A stretch of DNA of 32,212 nucleotides from Hyphomicrobiales bacterium. Its GTDB lineage: Bacteria > Pseudomonadota > Alphaproteobacteria > Rhizobiales > NORP267. How positions within the stretch are numbered: the stretch's first letter is position 1; each line of letters starts with the position of its first letter. Below are positions 24,372-32,212 of the stretch, one piece after another. The position numbers and the translations under genes were made by a program. The stretch is taken from positions 1 to 32,212 of the forward strand of contig JAJFGZ010000024.1 in the NCBI GenBank assembly GCA_021775855.1, read 5' to 3'. The notes under the pieces were generated by a model, which saw only the letters and a list, made by a program, of their open reading frames with translations, made no database searches and was not told where the DNA came from.

Positions 24372-25448
24372 CTAGTTGGAACTAGGCAGTGTGTCTTCAA
24401 TCCCTTTCACATACCAGTTCATGCCGGCCAGCGTGCCGTCATCAAGGGTCTCGCCTTCCGCAACAACCAATTCACCTTCCTGATTGTAGAGCGGGCCCTG
24501 GAAGGGGTGCAATTCGCCTGAACTGATCTTGTCAACGGTGGCCTGGGCCATCGCGGCAACATCATCGGGCATGTTGGTATAGGGTGCCATTGCAACCATG
24601 CCGGTATTGAAGCCACCCCAGATGTCGCTGGATTCCCAAGTGCCTGCACGCACCGCTTCGATCTGGCTCACATAGTAGCCCGACCAATCGTCGATAATGG
24701 CAGTAAGCTGGGCATTTGGCGCATAGGCAATCATGTCGGATGCCTGGCCGAATGCATACACGCCACGTTCCTCGGCAACGCGCAGTGGCGCTGGAGAGTC
24801 GGTATGCTGCGTGATCACGTCAGCGCCCTGGTCGATCATGGCTTTGGCGGCATCGCCTTCCTTGCCCGGGTCAAACCAGCTGCTCACCCACACGACCTTG
24901 ATCTGCGCGTCCGGGTTGATTGATTGCATACCCAGCATAAACGCATTGATACCACGGACAACTTCGGGGATCGGGAAGGACGCGACATAGCCGACGATTC
25001 CGGATTCAGACATACGTCCGGCGATTTGCCCAAGAACATAGCGACCTTCGTAAAAGCGTGAGCTAAAGGTCGTCAGATTGTCGGTGCGTTTGTAGCCGGT
25101 GGCATGGCCGAATGTTACGTCAGGAAACTGCTCCGAGACTTTTACGGTCGGATTCATGAAACCAAACGAAGTGGTGAAAATGACGTCCTGCCCGGTCGCG
25201 GCGAGTTGGCGTATGACACGTTCGGCGTCGGGACCCTCTGATACATTTTCAACAAATGTTGTGACGACGTCGTCGCCCAGTGCTGCTTCGACCGCAAGTC
25301 GACCCTGATCGTGCTGGTACGTCCAGCCGTGATCGCTAATCGGGCCTACGTAAACGAAAGCGACCCGGGTCGGATCTTCGGCTGCTGTCGCGGCACCCAG
25401 CATGATCGCCAGGAACGCTGCAGCAATATATTTCACATATCTAGTCAT
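24372..25448 (-). CDS. BMP-family ABC transporter substrate-binding protein
   Basis: 358-aa periplasmic binding protein of the BMP/PnrA family, which binds nucleosides and related purines. A signal peptide (about 1-22, FLAIMLGAATAA) has no lipobox Cys, so it is soluble. Family text includes VAFVYVGPISDHGWTYQHDQG, TTSFGFMNPTVKVSEQFPDVTF and GQIAGRMSESGIVGYVASFP. The ATG at 25448 follows a GGGAGAG site. It is the last gene of the operon and ends at a hairpin terminator. The substrate is inferred to be a purine base or nucleoside from the family and from the neighbouring xdh and guaD genes. Confidence 0.93.
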   Translation of the reverse strand: MTRYVKYIAAAFLAIMLGAATAAEDPTRVAFVYVGPISDHGWTYQHDQGRLAVEAALGDDVVTTFVENVSEGPDAERVIRQLAATGQDVIFTTSFGFMNPTVKVSEQFPDVTFGHATGYKRTDNLTTFSSRFYEGRYVLGQIAGRMSESGIVGYVASFPIPEVVRGINAFMLGMQSINPDAQIKVVWVSSWFDPGKEGDAAKAMIDQGADVITQHTDSPAPLRVAEERGVYAFGQASDMIAYAPNAQLTAIIDDWSGYYVSQIEAVRAGTWESSDIWGGFNTGMVAMAPYTNMPDDVAAMAQATVDKISSGELHPFQGPLYNQEGELVVAEGETLDDGTLAGMNWYVKGIEDTLPSSN

Positions 25449-25528
25449 GTTTTACTCTCCCTATCTTAGTCAAAACAAACCTCCTTTTTGCGGAGCGCTA
25501 CAGGAAATTGCCAGCGCAGCAATTTCCC

Positions 25529-26449
25529 CTAGCGATCCGGTACAAATACGCGGCCCAGACTGGCCGGCGTGTTGGCCTTGGCCCGGTTTCTGCTGGCCGA
25601 GATTATGACCAGCACGGCGACCGTGGCAAGGTACGGCATAGACGCCATAAATTGTTGCGGGATTGCGATTTGCGCACCCTGGGCATGGAATTGCAGGATC
25701 GTGACCGCCCCGAACAGGTACGCACCCACCAAGAGCCGGAACGGCAACCAAGACGCAAATACAACCAGGGCCAACGCAATCCAGCCCCGCCCCGCTGTCA
25801 TCTCCCGCGCCCAGAATGGTGTATAAATGATCGATAGATAAGCACCGGCAAGACCGGCACACGCGCCACCGAACAGAATTGCGTAAAGGCGCACTCTAAG
25901 CACATCATACCCGAGCGTATGCGCTGATGTGGGGCTGTCGCCCACAGCGCGAAGGATGAGCCCTGCCCGTGAACTGTTCAGGAACCAGGCGACCCCAATC
26001 AGCAGTGCAAAGCCGATATATGCAATCGGGTCCATACCGAGCAAGATTGGGCCGATGACCGGAATTTCACCGACAAACGACAAAAATTCCATCGGGCTGC
26101 TCTGGATGGTTACGCCAGCAAATGGCTCGCCAATCAAACCGGAAACACCCAATCCGAGCATCGTCAATGCGAGCCCCGTCGCCACCTGATTGGTGGCGAA
26201 ATTCAAAACCAGGACTGCAAAGAAATACGATAATATTGCACCCCCGACCATGCCCCCGATGAACCCCATAATGAGGCTGTCGAACGTAATCGCGGCGGCA
26301 AATCCGCACGCTGCGCCGATGATCATCATGCCTTCCACGCCGAGATTAAGGACCCCGGATTTTTCAACAACGAGTTCGCCAAGGGCCGCGATCAGCAACG
26401 GCGTCGAGGCAGATACCACGGTTAGAAAAATGGCCGTAAACGTATCCAT
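25529..26449 (-). CDS. ABC transporter permease (BMP-type purine importer, subunit 2)
   Basis: 306-aa integral membrane permease of the branched-chain/BMP type with about eight to ten helices. Typical segments are LGELVVEKSGVLNLGVEGMM (about 25-44) and RAGLILRAVGDSPTSAHTLG (about 164-183), the cytoplasmic EAA-like loop that meets the ATPase. The ATG at 26449 has a GGGGAGAG site. It starts 3 bp after the other permease gene, and an 80-bp gap separates it from the binding-protein gene. Confidence 0.93.
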   Translation of the reverse strand: MDTFTAIFLTVVSASTPLLIAALGELVVEKSGVLNLGVEGMMIIGAACGFAAAITFDSLIMGFIGGMVGGAILSYFFAVLVLNFATNQVATGLALTMLGLGVSGLIGEPFAGVTIQSSPMEFLSFVGEIPVIGPILLGMDPIAYIGFALLIGVAWFLNSSRAGLILRAVGDSPTSAHTLGYDVLRVRLYAILFGGACAGLAGAYLSIIYTPFWAREMTAGRGWIALALVVFASWLPFRLLVGAYLFGAVTILQFHAQGAQIAIPQQFMASMPYLATVAVLVIISASRNRAKANTPASLGRVFVPDR

Positions 26450-26452
26450 GAT

Positions 26453-27544
26453 CTAGCTCTCCCCTTCAGCGACCGGTTTGCCACCGAAGCCCGTTATCTT
26501 GACGCGGTATTTGATCAGCGTGTCACAGGCAAGAATGAAAAACAGCAGGATGCCCTGGAAAACGCCCGTTGCATCGCCAGGTACCTGCAGCAATATCTGC
26601 GCGTTTTCGCCACCGATATATGTGAGCGCCAAAAGCAGTCCGGCAAATATCACGCCGATCGGGTTCAAACGTCCGAGGAAGGCAACGATAATCGCGGTGA
26701 AGCCATAGCCGGGTGATATGACAGGCAAGAGTTGTCCGATTGGCCCGGCGACCTCGGAAATACCGGCAAGACCCGCCAGGGCGCCTGAGAGGAGTAGGGA
26801 AAAATAGACCATCCCCTTCTCGCTGAACCCGGCGAACCGGGCCGCGCGTGGGGCTTCGCCAGAGACTTTTACCTCGAAACCCTTGATTGTCCGCCACAAC
26901 AGAATTGCAATTGCAATCGCCGAGATAACAGCAAATACGGCCCCCAGGTGCATCCGACCGCCATCCGTCAACAATGGCATTGTGGCGGACGGCGAAAAAA
27001 GCTTGCTCTCGGGAAAATTGAACCCGTCGGGATCGCGTAGCGGGCCCCGCACCAAATAATCCAGGATCTGCAACGCCACGTAGGTCAGCATCAGACTTGT
27101 GAGAATTTCATTGGCGTTGAACCGCGCCTTGAAAAAGGCGGGCAGCAAAGCCCACAACAATCCCCCCAAAGCACCAGCAATCATCATCAGTGGCAGGATC
27201 CAAAAACCTTCCATTCCATGAAATGTCAGCGCCACCCAGGAACCCGCGATGCCGCCCATGACGAATTGGCCTTCTGCCCCGATATTCCAGTTGTTTGAGA
27301 GAAAACAGACCGACAACCCAACCCCTATCAGGATTAACGGGGTTGCTTTGACCACGAGTTCCTGGAGCTGGTAGGCGTTGGTCAAAGGCTGGACAAAATA
27401 AACATAGAGCGCATTCAACGGTTCCAACCCCATGAAAGAGAACATGATCCCGCCAACAAAGAGGGTTATGACAATGGCAATAACCGGCGACAACCAAATC
27501 ATCAGAACCGAGGGTCGCCCCCGGGCTTCGAGATCAATGCGCAT
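26453..27544 (-). CDS. ABC transporter permease (BMP-type purine importer, subunit 1)
   Basis: 363-aa integral membrane permease. Segments such as LLIGVGLSVCFLSNNWNIGA followed by EGQFVMGG, and RAARFAGFSEKGMVYFSLLL, mark the BMP-transporter permease family. The ATG at 27544 (MRIDLEARGRPSVL) overlaps the end of the ATPase gene by 11 bp and gives a normal start; the frame opens at 27586 but would overlap more. It pairs with the second permease to form the heterodimeric channel. Confidence 0.92.
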   Translation of the reverse strand: MRIDLEARGRPSVLMIWLSPVIAIVITLFVGGIMFSFMGLEPLNALYVYFVQPLTNAYQLQELVVKATPLILIGVGLSVCFLSNNWNIGAEGQFVMGGIAGSWVALTFHGMEGFWILPLMMIAGALGGLLWALLPAFFKARFNANEILTSLMLTYVALQILDYLVRGPLRDPDGFNFPESKLFSPSATMPLLTDGGRMHLGAVFAVISAIAIAILLWRTIKGFEVKVSGEAPRAARFAGFSEKGMVYFSLLLSGALAGLAGISEVAGPIGQLLPVISPGYGFTAIIVAFLGRLNPIGVIFAGLLLALTYIGGENAQILLQVPGDATGVFQGILLFFILACDTLIKYRVKITGFGGKPVAEGES

Positions 27545-29117
27545 GACTGTCTGTACCTTCTTTTTCAGAAGACGCACCCATGCCACCCATCAGCAGTCCG
27601 ATGCCTTCATAGTCGATATCACCGGTTGAAACAGCGGGTGAAAGACGCCCGTCCGAGATCACGCTTACGCTGTCGCATACCTCGAAAATTTCATCCAGAT
27701 CCTGTGAAATTACGACGATTGCCGAACCTTGTTCGGCCAGATCGACGATAGCCTGGCGGATGGTCGCCGCGGCGCCGGCATCGACCCCCCAGGTTGGCTG
27801 GTTGACAATCAAAACACCCGGTTCGAGGGAAATTTCACGACCGACCATGAATTTCTGCAGGTTGCCGCCCGATAGGTTTCCCGCAACCGGGTCCGGACGT
27901 GGGACACGTACATCAAACCGCTCCACCACATCGCTGCTGAACCGGCCGGTTTCGCCGCGATCAATCATGCCGGATTTGACGTGCAGACCGATCGCATGAG
28001 TGGAGAGTAAAGTATTTTCAGAAAGCACAAGGTGTGGCACCGCGCCATGGCCCATGCGCTCTTCGGGAACGAATGCCACTCCCAATTGTCGCCGTGCGTT
28101 AATACCAAGGGCCGTAACCGTTTTCTCGTCGATTTCGATAACACTGGATTCGGGGGCTACCTGTTCGCCGCTAATCAGGGCGAACAATTCCTCCTGGCCG
28201 TTGCCAGCGATCCCGGCAATCCCCAGGATCTGACCTGCGCGAACAGACATGGTAACATTGTCCAGATCGACACCAAACATATCGTCGGATTTACGCGAGA
28301 GATTTTCGATACTGAACCTGACGGCACCGGACTTCCGGCTACTGGCTTTGATCTCGGCGATATCTTCACCGACCATCATGCGGGCAAGACTGGCCGGCGT
28401 TTCCTTGCGCGGATCGCATTCCGCGACATTCTTGCCCATGCGCAGGATGGTTGCAGCCGAGCAGAGCCGTTTCACTTCTTCAAGGCGGTGGCTGATATAG
28501 AGAATGGCAACACCTTCGCCGGATAGCCGTTCCAGGGTCACGAACAACTTGTCGGCTTCCTGCGGGGTGAGGACTGACGTTGGTTCATCCATTACCAGCA
28601 AACGCGGGTGCTGTAGCAGACAACGGACAATCTCGATTCGCTGGCGTTCGCCGACCGACAAGGAATGAACCGCCCGGTCCGGTTCCAACGGTAAACCGTA
28701 GCTGTTGGAGACTTCGACTACTTCGCCGGCAATATCAGCAAGGCTCCTCTCGCCGGTCATGGCGAGGGATATATTTTCAGCGACAGTCAAAGCTTCGAAC
28801 AGGGAAAAATGCTGGAAAACCATGCCGATGCCGAGATCTCGGGCCTGCGCCGGGTTCTGGATGATGACGTGGTTGCCGTTCCAGAACATTTGACCTGAGG
28901 TCGGTTGCAGGACGCCGTACATCATTTTGACTAGGGTCGATTTCCCGGCTCCGTTTTCCCCGAGAAGCGCGTGAATTTCACCGGGCTTGATCGACAGATT
29001 TACGTGATCATTGGCGTACAATGAACCAAAAGCCTTGGTGATATCCCTTGCTTCCAGAAGCGGTATAGATGCTTCCTTCGGCGCTTTTTTTGTTTTGGTC
29101 TTTTTGGCGGTAGCCAT
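27534..29117 (-). CDS. ABC transporter ATP-binding protein (tandem NBDs)
   Basis: 527-aa ATPase with two nucleotide-binding domains in one chain. NBD1: Walker A GENGAGKST (53-61), signature LSVGERQR and Walker B LLVMDEPTSVL. NBD2: degenerate Walker A (GIAGNGQEEL), signature LSGGNLQKFMVGREI and a Walker B ending in NQPT, so only the first site is likely to be fully catalytic, as in many sugar- and nucleoside-type importers. A Lys/Ala-rich N-terminal tail (MATAKKTKTKKAPK) is unusual. The ATG at 29117 has GGGAGAGGG upstream and is better than the TTG at 29135 that overlaps the guaD stop. It drives the purine importer. Confidence 0.93.
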   Translation of the reverse strand: MATAKKTKTKKAPKEASIPLLEARDITKAFGSLYANDHVNLSIKPGEIHALLGENGAGKSTLVKMMYGVLQPTSGQMFWNGNHVIIQNPAQARDLGIGMVFQHFSLFEALTVAENISLAMTGERSLADIAGEVVEVSNSYGLPLEPDRAVHSLSVGERQRIEIVRCLLQHPRLLVMDEPTSVLTPQEADKLFVTLERLSGEGVAILYISHRLEEVKRLCSAATILRMGKNVAECDPRKETPASLARMMVGEDIAEIKASSRKSGAVRFSIENLSRKSDDMFGVDLDNVTMSVRAGQILGIAGIAGNGQEELFALISGEQVAPESSVIEIDEKTVTALGINARRQLGVAFVPEERMGHGAVPHLVLSENTLLSTHAIGLHVKSGMIDRGETGRFSSDVVERFDVRVPRPDPVAGNLSGGNLQKFMVGREISLEPGVLIVNQPTWGVDAGAAATIRQAIVDLAEQGSAIVVISQDLDEIFEVCDSVSVISDGRLSPAVSTGDIDYEGIGLLMGGMGASSEKEGTDSHAH

Positions 29118-29131
29118 AACGACCCTCTCCC

Positions 29132-29602
29132 TCAATATTCAGTTCGGTCGTCTTTTAACAACCAGTCGTCAAACACTTTACGCGCTTCCGCAAGTTCCAA
29201 CCTGTGGATAGGCAATTGCCGTTCCTCAAGGGGTTTAGAGATCTCCTGGTATAAAATTTCGTCGTCGAAGCCAATTTCGGCTGCATCAATCCGGGTATTC
29301 GCATAGTAAATCCGATCGATGCGTGCCCAGAATATCGCTGCCAGGCATAGCGGGCACGGCTCGCAGGAAGTGTAAATTTCACACCCCAAGAGCGAGAAAT
29401 CACCGATTTTTGTACAGGCTGCGCGGATCGCCACCACTTCGGCATGTGCGGTCGGGTCGTTGGCCGTGGTGACCATGTTGAACCCTTCAGCAATGATCTT
29501 GCCGTCGCGCACGATCACGGCGCCGAACGGGCCGCCCATATTGGCTTCCATTTTCTCGCGGCTGATCTCAACAGCGCGGCGCATGAATTCGGGATCAGGC
29601 AT
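29132..29602 (-). CDS. guaD: Guanine deaminase (cytidine-deaminase fold)
   Basis: 156-aa zinc deaminase. Zinc and catalytic motifs are PTAHAEVVAIR (His and Glu) and TSCEPCPLCLAAIFWARID (two Cys). The text GGPFGAVIVRDGKIIAEGFN and TANDPTAHAE, and the C-terminal DRTEY, are close to Bacillus GuaD, whose C-terminal Tyr closes the partner active site in a domain-swapped dimer. It converts guanine to xanthine, the substrate of the xanthine dehydrogenase encoded upstream. It overlaps xdhC by 8 bp and ends within a few bases of the ABC ATPase gene. Confidence 0.9.
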   Translation of the reverse strand: MPDPEFMRRAVEISREKMEANMGGPFGAVIVRDGKIIAEGFNMVTTANDPTAHAEVVAIRAACTKIGDFSLLGCEIYTSCEPCPLCLAAIFWARIDRIYYANTRIDAAEIGFDDEILYQEISKPLEERQLPIHRLELAEARKVFDDWLLKDDRTEY

Positions 29603-30602
29603 CGGCTAATTTATCCCTGTCCAAATTCTGGCTGTTTTGATCCGAGCTGTTCTGGCTGTGCAGTTCGTGTTGTTCAAGCAACTGGCAGGCAATGCTTGCA
29701 GCGACCACAGCCGGTTCCTTGCCCTTGATAGTTGCAACGCCCAACGGGGATACTAGCCGCGCGACCGCATCGTCGTTGAGCCCGGCGTTTTTCAGTCGCA
29801 ACCTGAACCGCGCGGCTTTTGTCTTGCTGCCGATGACGCCCACATAGCCATGGCAATCCTGCCGGAGCGCTTTTTCACACAATTCAAGATCGAGTTCGTG
29901 GCTATGGGTCATGATCACGACGAACGCGCCTTTGGGGCATCGATCGAGATCCGCCACCGGATCTTGGCTGACGACGCGGGTGATGCGCGGACTTCGCGTT
30001 TCCTGAAATTGTCCGGCACGGGAATCCACCCAGGTCACCTGAAACGGTAATGGGGCAAGCGCTTTCACCAATGCGTGCCCCACGTGACCCGCGCCAAATA
30101 ACCAAACCGGTGTCAAATAATTTGCAAACAGAACCCGAACACGCCCGTCGCTGAGATATTCAAACGTATCGTCCGGGTTCGCCTGAGTGGTGCAAACAGA
30201 CCGTTCTGCGCCATTGATAAGCGGTCTGATCTCGATGGCAAAATCAGCGCCCGCTATTTCGTGGCGCGATGCTTCGCAAACAAAGTCCAGATCATCGTTA
30301 TCGAAAATTTCGAGATACAGGGTCACCGCGCCGCCGCAGCATTGGCCCAGCTCCGGACCAAGGGCGTAATATTTCTTTGCCGGAGCCTTATGCAACTCCG
30401 TCATCATTCGCTGGACTTCCGCAAGCGCCTGCCATTCCAGGCGACCCCCACCAATGGTGCCCGATATCTGGCCATCGCTGGCGACCAGCATGCGGGCACC
30501 GACTTCGCGCGGACCCGAACCGTCGAGTTCGGCGACCGTAACCATCGCTGCGACACCTTGAGCTTCAATCATTGCAGCCAAACGGGCCCATATTCCGGTC
30601 AT
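29595..30602 (-). CDS. xdhC: Xanthine dehydrogenase accessory protein XdhC
   Basis: 335-aa chaperone that delivers sulfurated molybdenum cofactor to xanthine dehydrogenase. The N-terminal XdhC/CoxI domain has TVAELDGSGPREVGARMLVA then GTIGGGRLEWQAL. The C-terminal Rossmann-like domain has LFGAGHVGHALVKALAPL and YVGVIGSKTKAARFRLRLKN. The extreme C-terminus carries a polar Gln/Asn/Ser tail. Its start overlaps the xdhB stop as ATGA and its end overlaps guaD by 8 bp. Confidence 0.94.
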   Translation of the reverse strand: MTGIWARLAAMIEAQGVAAMVTVAELDGSGPREVGARMLVASDGQISGTIGGGRLEWQALAEVQRMMTELHKAPAKKYYALGPELGQCCGGAVTLYLEIFDNDDLDFVCEASRHEIAGADFAIEIRPLINGAERSVCTTQANPDDTFEYLSDGRVRVLFANYLTPVWLFGAGHVGHALVKALAPLPFQVTWVDSRAGQFQETRSPRITRVVSQDPVADLDRCPKGAFVVIMTHSHELDLELCEKALRQDCHGYVGVIGSKTKAARFRLRLKNAGLNDDAVARLVSPLGVATIKGKEPAVVAASIACQLLEQHELHSQNSSDQNSQNLDRDKLADA

Positions 30603-32212
30603 GCGCCAGTCCCCCGCATCTGCTGGACTGCTGTTAAAATATGTTCCGGTGTAGCCGGTAATTCGAGCGCAGGTAATGTTTTGTAATCGCCAATCGAAGC
30701 GATGGCATCGGAAATCGCAGCGAACACAGAGATCGCGAGCATCAAGGGCGGTTCACCCACGGCTTTCGAGCGGTAGATCGTCTCTTCCACGTTGCCTTTT
30801 CCGTCGTGCAGCGTGACGTTAAAATCTTCCGGCACGTCAAAAGCAGTTGGGATCTTATAGGTCGAAGGCGCGTGGGTGCGTAGCGCCCCTTTGCTGTCCC
30901 ACCATAATTCCTCGTTTGTGACCCATCCCATGCCCTGCACAAATCCACCTTCGATCTGGCCTATATCCATCGCCGGATTGATCGAATGTCCGACATCATG
31001 GAGGATGTCCACACGGTCGACGCGCATCTCACCGGTCAACGTGTCGATGGTAACCTCGCTGCACGCCGCGCCGTAGGAGAAATAATAAAAGGGACGCCCG
31101 CGCGCAGTTTCCTGATCGTAGTGAATTTTCGGGGTTTTATAGAAGCCTGAATCAGACAATCCGATACGGTCAAAATAGGCCTTGTCGACCAGGTCATCGA
31201 AGTCGAGCGTCTGTTTTCCGTCGCTTACCTGGTTACTGTAAAATTCAATATCGTCGGGAGATGACTGAAACCGTTCGGCGGCAAATTCAGCAAGCCTTTT
31301 ACGGATTTTTCGGGCAGCAGCCTGCGCCGCCATACCATTCAAGTCAGTGCCCGAGGACGCTGCTGTCGGAGATGTATTGGGTACTTTGCCAGTCGTGGTC
31401 GCCGTGACCCTGACGCGGCCTATATCAACGCCGAATTCGTCGGCAACAACCTGGGCCACCTTGATGTACAATCCCTGCCCCATCTCAGTGCCACCATGGT
31501 TCACGGTGATCGACCCGTCCCGGTAGACATTCACCAATGCCCCGGCCTGATTGAGGTGCATCACGGTGAACGAAATGCCGAACTTGACGGGGGTCAGCGC
31601 TAAGCCCTTTTTGAGATACGGGCTATTGTCGTTGAACTTTGCAACTTGCTTGCGCCGGGCCCGGTAGTCCGCGCTTTTTTCCAGTTCAGCAATAATTTCT
31701 GGCGCGATATTGTCTTCGACCGTCATGTGATAGGGCGTTACGTCACGGCCCACGCCGCCGTAGAGGTTGGCGACACGAATATCCAACGGGTCGCGCCCCA
31801 AATGCCGGGCAATGGCGTCGATCACGGTTTCGATCCCGATCATGCCCTGGGGGCCGCCAAAACCGCGAAACGCCGTGTTGGAGACCGTGTTGGTCATAAG
31901 ACGACGGGAATTGATGGTCGCGTTCTCAAAATAATAGGTGTTGTCTGCATGGAACAATGTCCGGTCGCAAATGCCACCACTCAGATCGGCCGAGCAACCG
32001 CAATTGGCGTCGAAATCCATGACAATGGCCTGGATAACACCGTCATTGTCGAACGCGACATCGTAGCTGCAACGCATGGGGTGGCGTTTTCCGGTCATGA
32101 CCATATCGTCATCGCGGTCGAGCCGGATCTTGCAGGCCTTTCCGGTTTTTAACGCAGCTAAAGCTGCCATCGCAGCCCATGGCGCGGCCTGGGTTTCCTT
32201 GCCGCCAAAGCC
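30599..32212 (-). CDS. xdhB: Xanthine dehydrogenase molybdopterin-binding subunit (5' part beyond the right edge)
   Basis: C-terminal 537 codons of the large molybdenum subunit; the frame is open to the right edge, so the start is outside. The first visible residues are GFGGKETQAAPWAA, a family hallmark. Then come CSYDVAFDNDGVIQAIVMDF, TAFRGFGGPQGMIGIETVID (the conserved Arg-binding loop), NHGGTEMGQGLYIKVAQVVA and the TPTAASSGTDLNG-like GKVPNTSPTAASSGTDLNG. The active-site Glu context (ALRTHAPSTYKIPTAFDVPE, then KAVGEPPLMLAISVF) is intact; this Glu acts as catalytic base in the family. It oxidises hypoxanthine/xanthine to urate. XdhA is expected just beyond the edge. Confidence 0.96.
   Translation of the reverse strand, partial: GFGGKETQAAPWAAMAALAALKTGKACKIRLDRDDDMVMTGKRHPMRCSYDVAFDNDGVIQAIVMDFDANCGCSADLSGGICDRTLFHADNTYYFENATINSRRLMTNTVSNTAFRGFGGPQGMIGIETVIDAIARHLGRDPLDIRVANLYGGVGRDVTPYHMTVEDNIAPEIIAELEKSADYRARRKQVAKFNDNSPYLKKGLALTPVKFGISFTVMHLNQAGALVNVYRDGSITVNHGGTEMGQGLYIKVAQVVADEFGVDIGRVRVTATTTGKVPNTSPTAASSGTDLNGMAAQAAARKIRKRLAEFAAERFQSSPDDIEFYSNQVSDGKQTLDFDDLVDKAYFDRIGLSDSGFYKTPKIHYDQETARGRPFYYFSYGAACSEVTIDTLTGEMRVDRVDILHDVGHSINPAMDIGQIEGGFVQGMGWVTNEELWWDSKGALRTHAPSTYKIPTAFDVPEDFNVTLHDGKGNVEETIYRSKAVGEPPLMLAISVFAAISDAIASIGDYKTLPALELPATPEHILTAVQQMRGTGA

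Noticed and set aside
1..32212. CRISPR arrays
   Set aside because: No regularly spaced direct repeats and no cas-like genes were seen.

Overview
The window is a chromosomal segment from an alphaproteobacterium. The evidence is an acpXL/lpxXL-type very-long-chain fatty acid cluster for lipid A, the rlpA–dac–tmk–holB–metG–tatD order on the minus strand, and the protein sequences themselves. Genus cannot be fixed from sequence alone.

Layout: (1) 1–6180, minus strand: housekeeping genes read from right to left as rlpA (septal lipoprotein), a D,D-carboxypeptidase, tmk, holB, metG and tatD, the last cut by the left edge. (2) 6387–8493, plus strand: a TTG-started MmgE/PrpD-family gene, tRNA-Ser(UGA) and an exported TlpA-like thioredoxin. 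(3) 8616–12001: a complete 3386-bp mobile element of the IS1-like DDE type. It has 20-bp perfect terminal inverted repeats and an 8-bp target duplication (GGAAATCT). Besides the transposase it carries five cargo genes: a CxxCxGxG zinc-ribbon protein, a small basic GG..RA..RW-motif protein, a P63C-domain protein, a Panacea/SocA-like putative antitoxin and an overlapping two-helix membrane protein. The element sits inside the 3' end of a medium-chain dehydrogenase gene. The lost 18 codons lie on the far side of the element, and the original reading frame can be rebuilt exactly. (4) 13050–14337: a largely empty stretch with one small DUF6010-like membrane protein. (5) 14338–20466, minus strand: acpXL, a FabZ-like dehydratase, two ketosynthases (one lacking the catalytic Cys), a FabG-like reductase, a zinc-type dehydrogenase and an LpxXL-type acyltransferase. 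Together they make a very-long acyl chain on a dedicated carrier protein and attach it to lipid A. (6) 20722–32212: a purine salvage/catabolism region with 8-oxoguanine deaminase, membrane urate hydroxylase PuuD, a divergent LysR regulator with palindromes at its start, and a minus-strand operon xdhB(partial)–xdhC–guaD–ABC ATPase–two permeases–BMP binding protein ending in a clear hairpin terminator.

In region 6, guanine is deaminated by GuaD to xanthine and oxidised by xanthine dehydrogenase to urate. 8-oxoguanine is deaminated directly to urate. PuuD then oxidises urate into a c-type cytochrome. The BMP-type transporter probably imports the purine (nucleo)base.

The most novel item is the passenger-loaded IS element. 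It holds a candidate toxin–antitoxin pair, and clustered ATGCTT/AAGCAT half-sites in two of its promoter regions suggest element-wide regulation.
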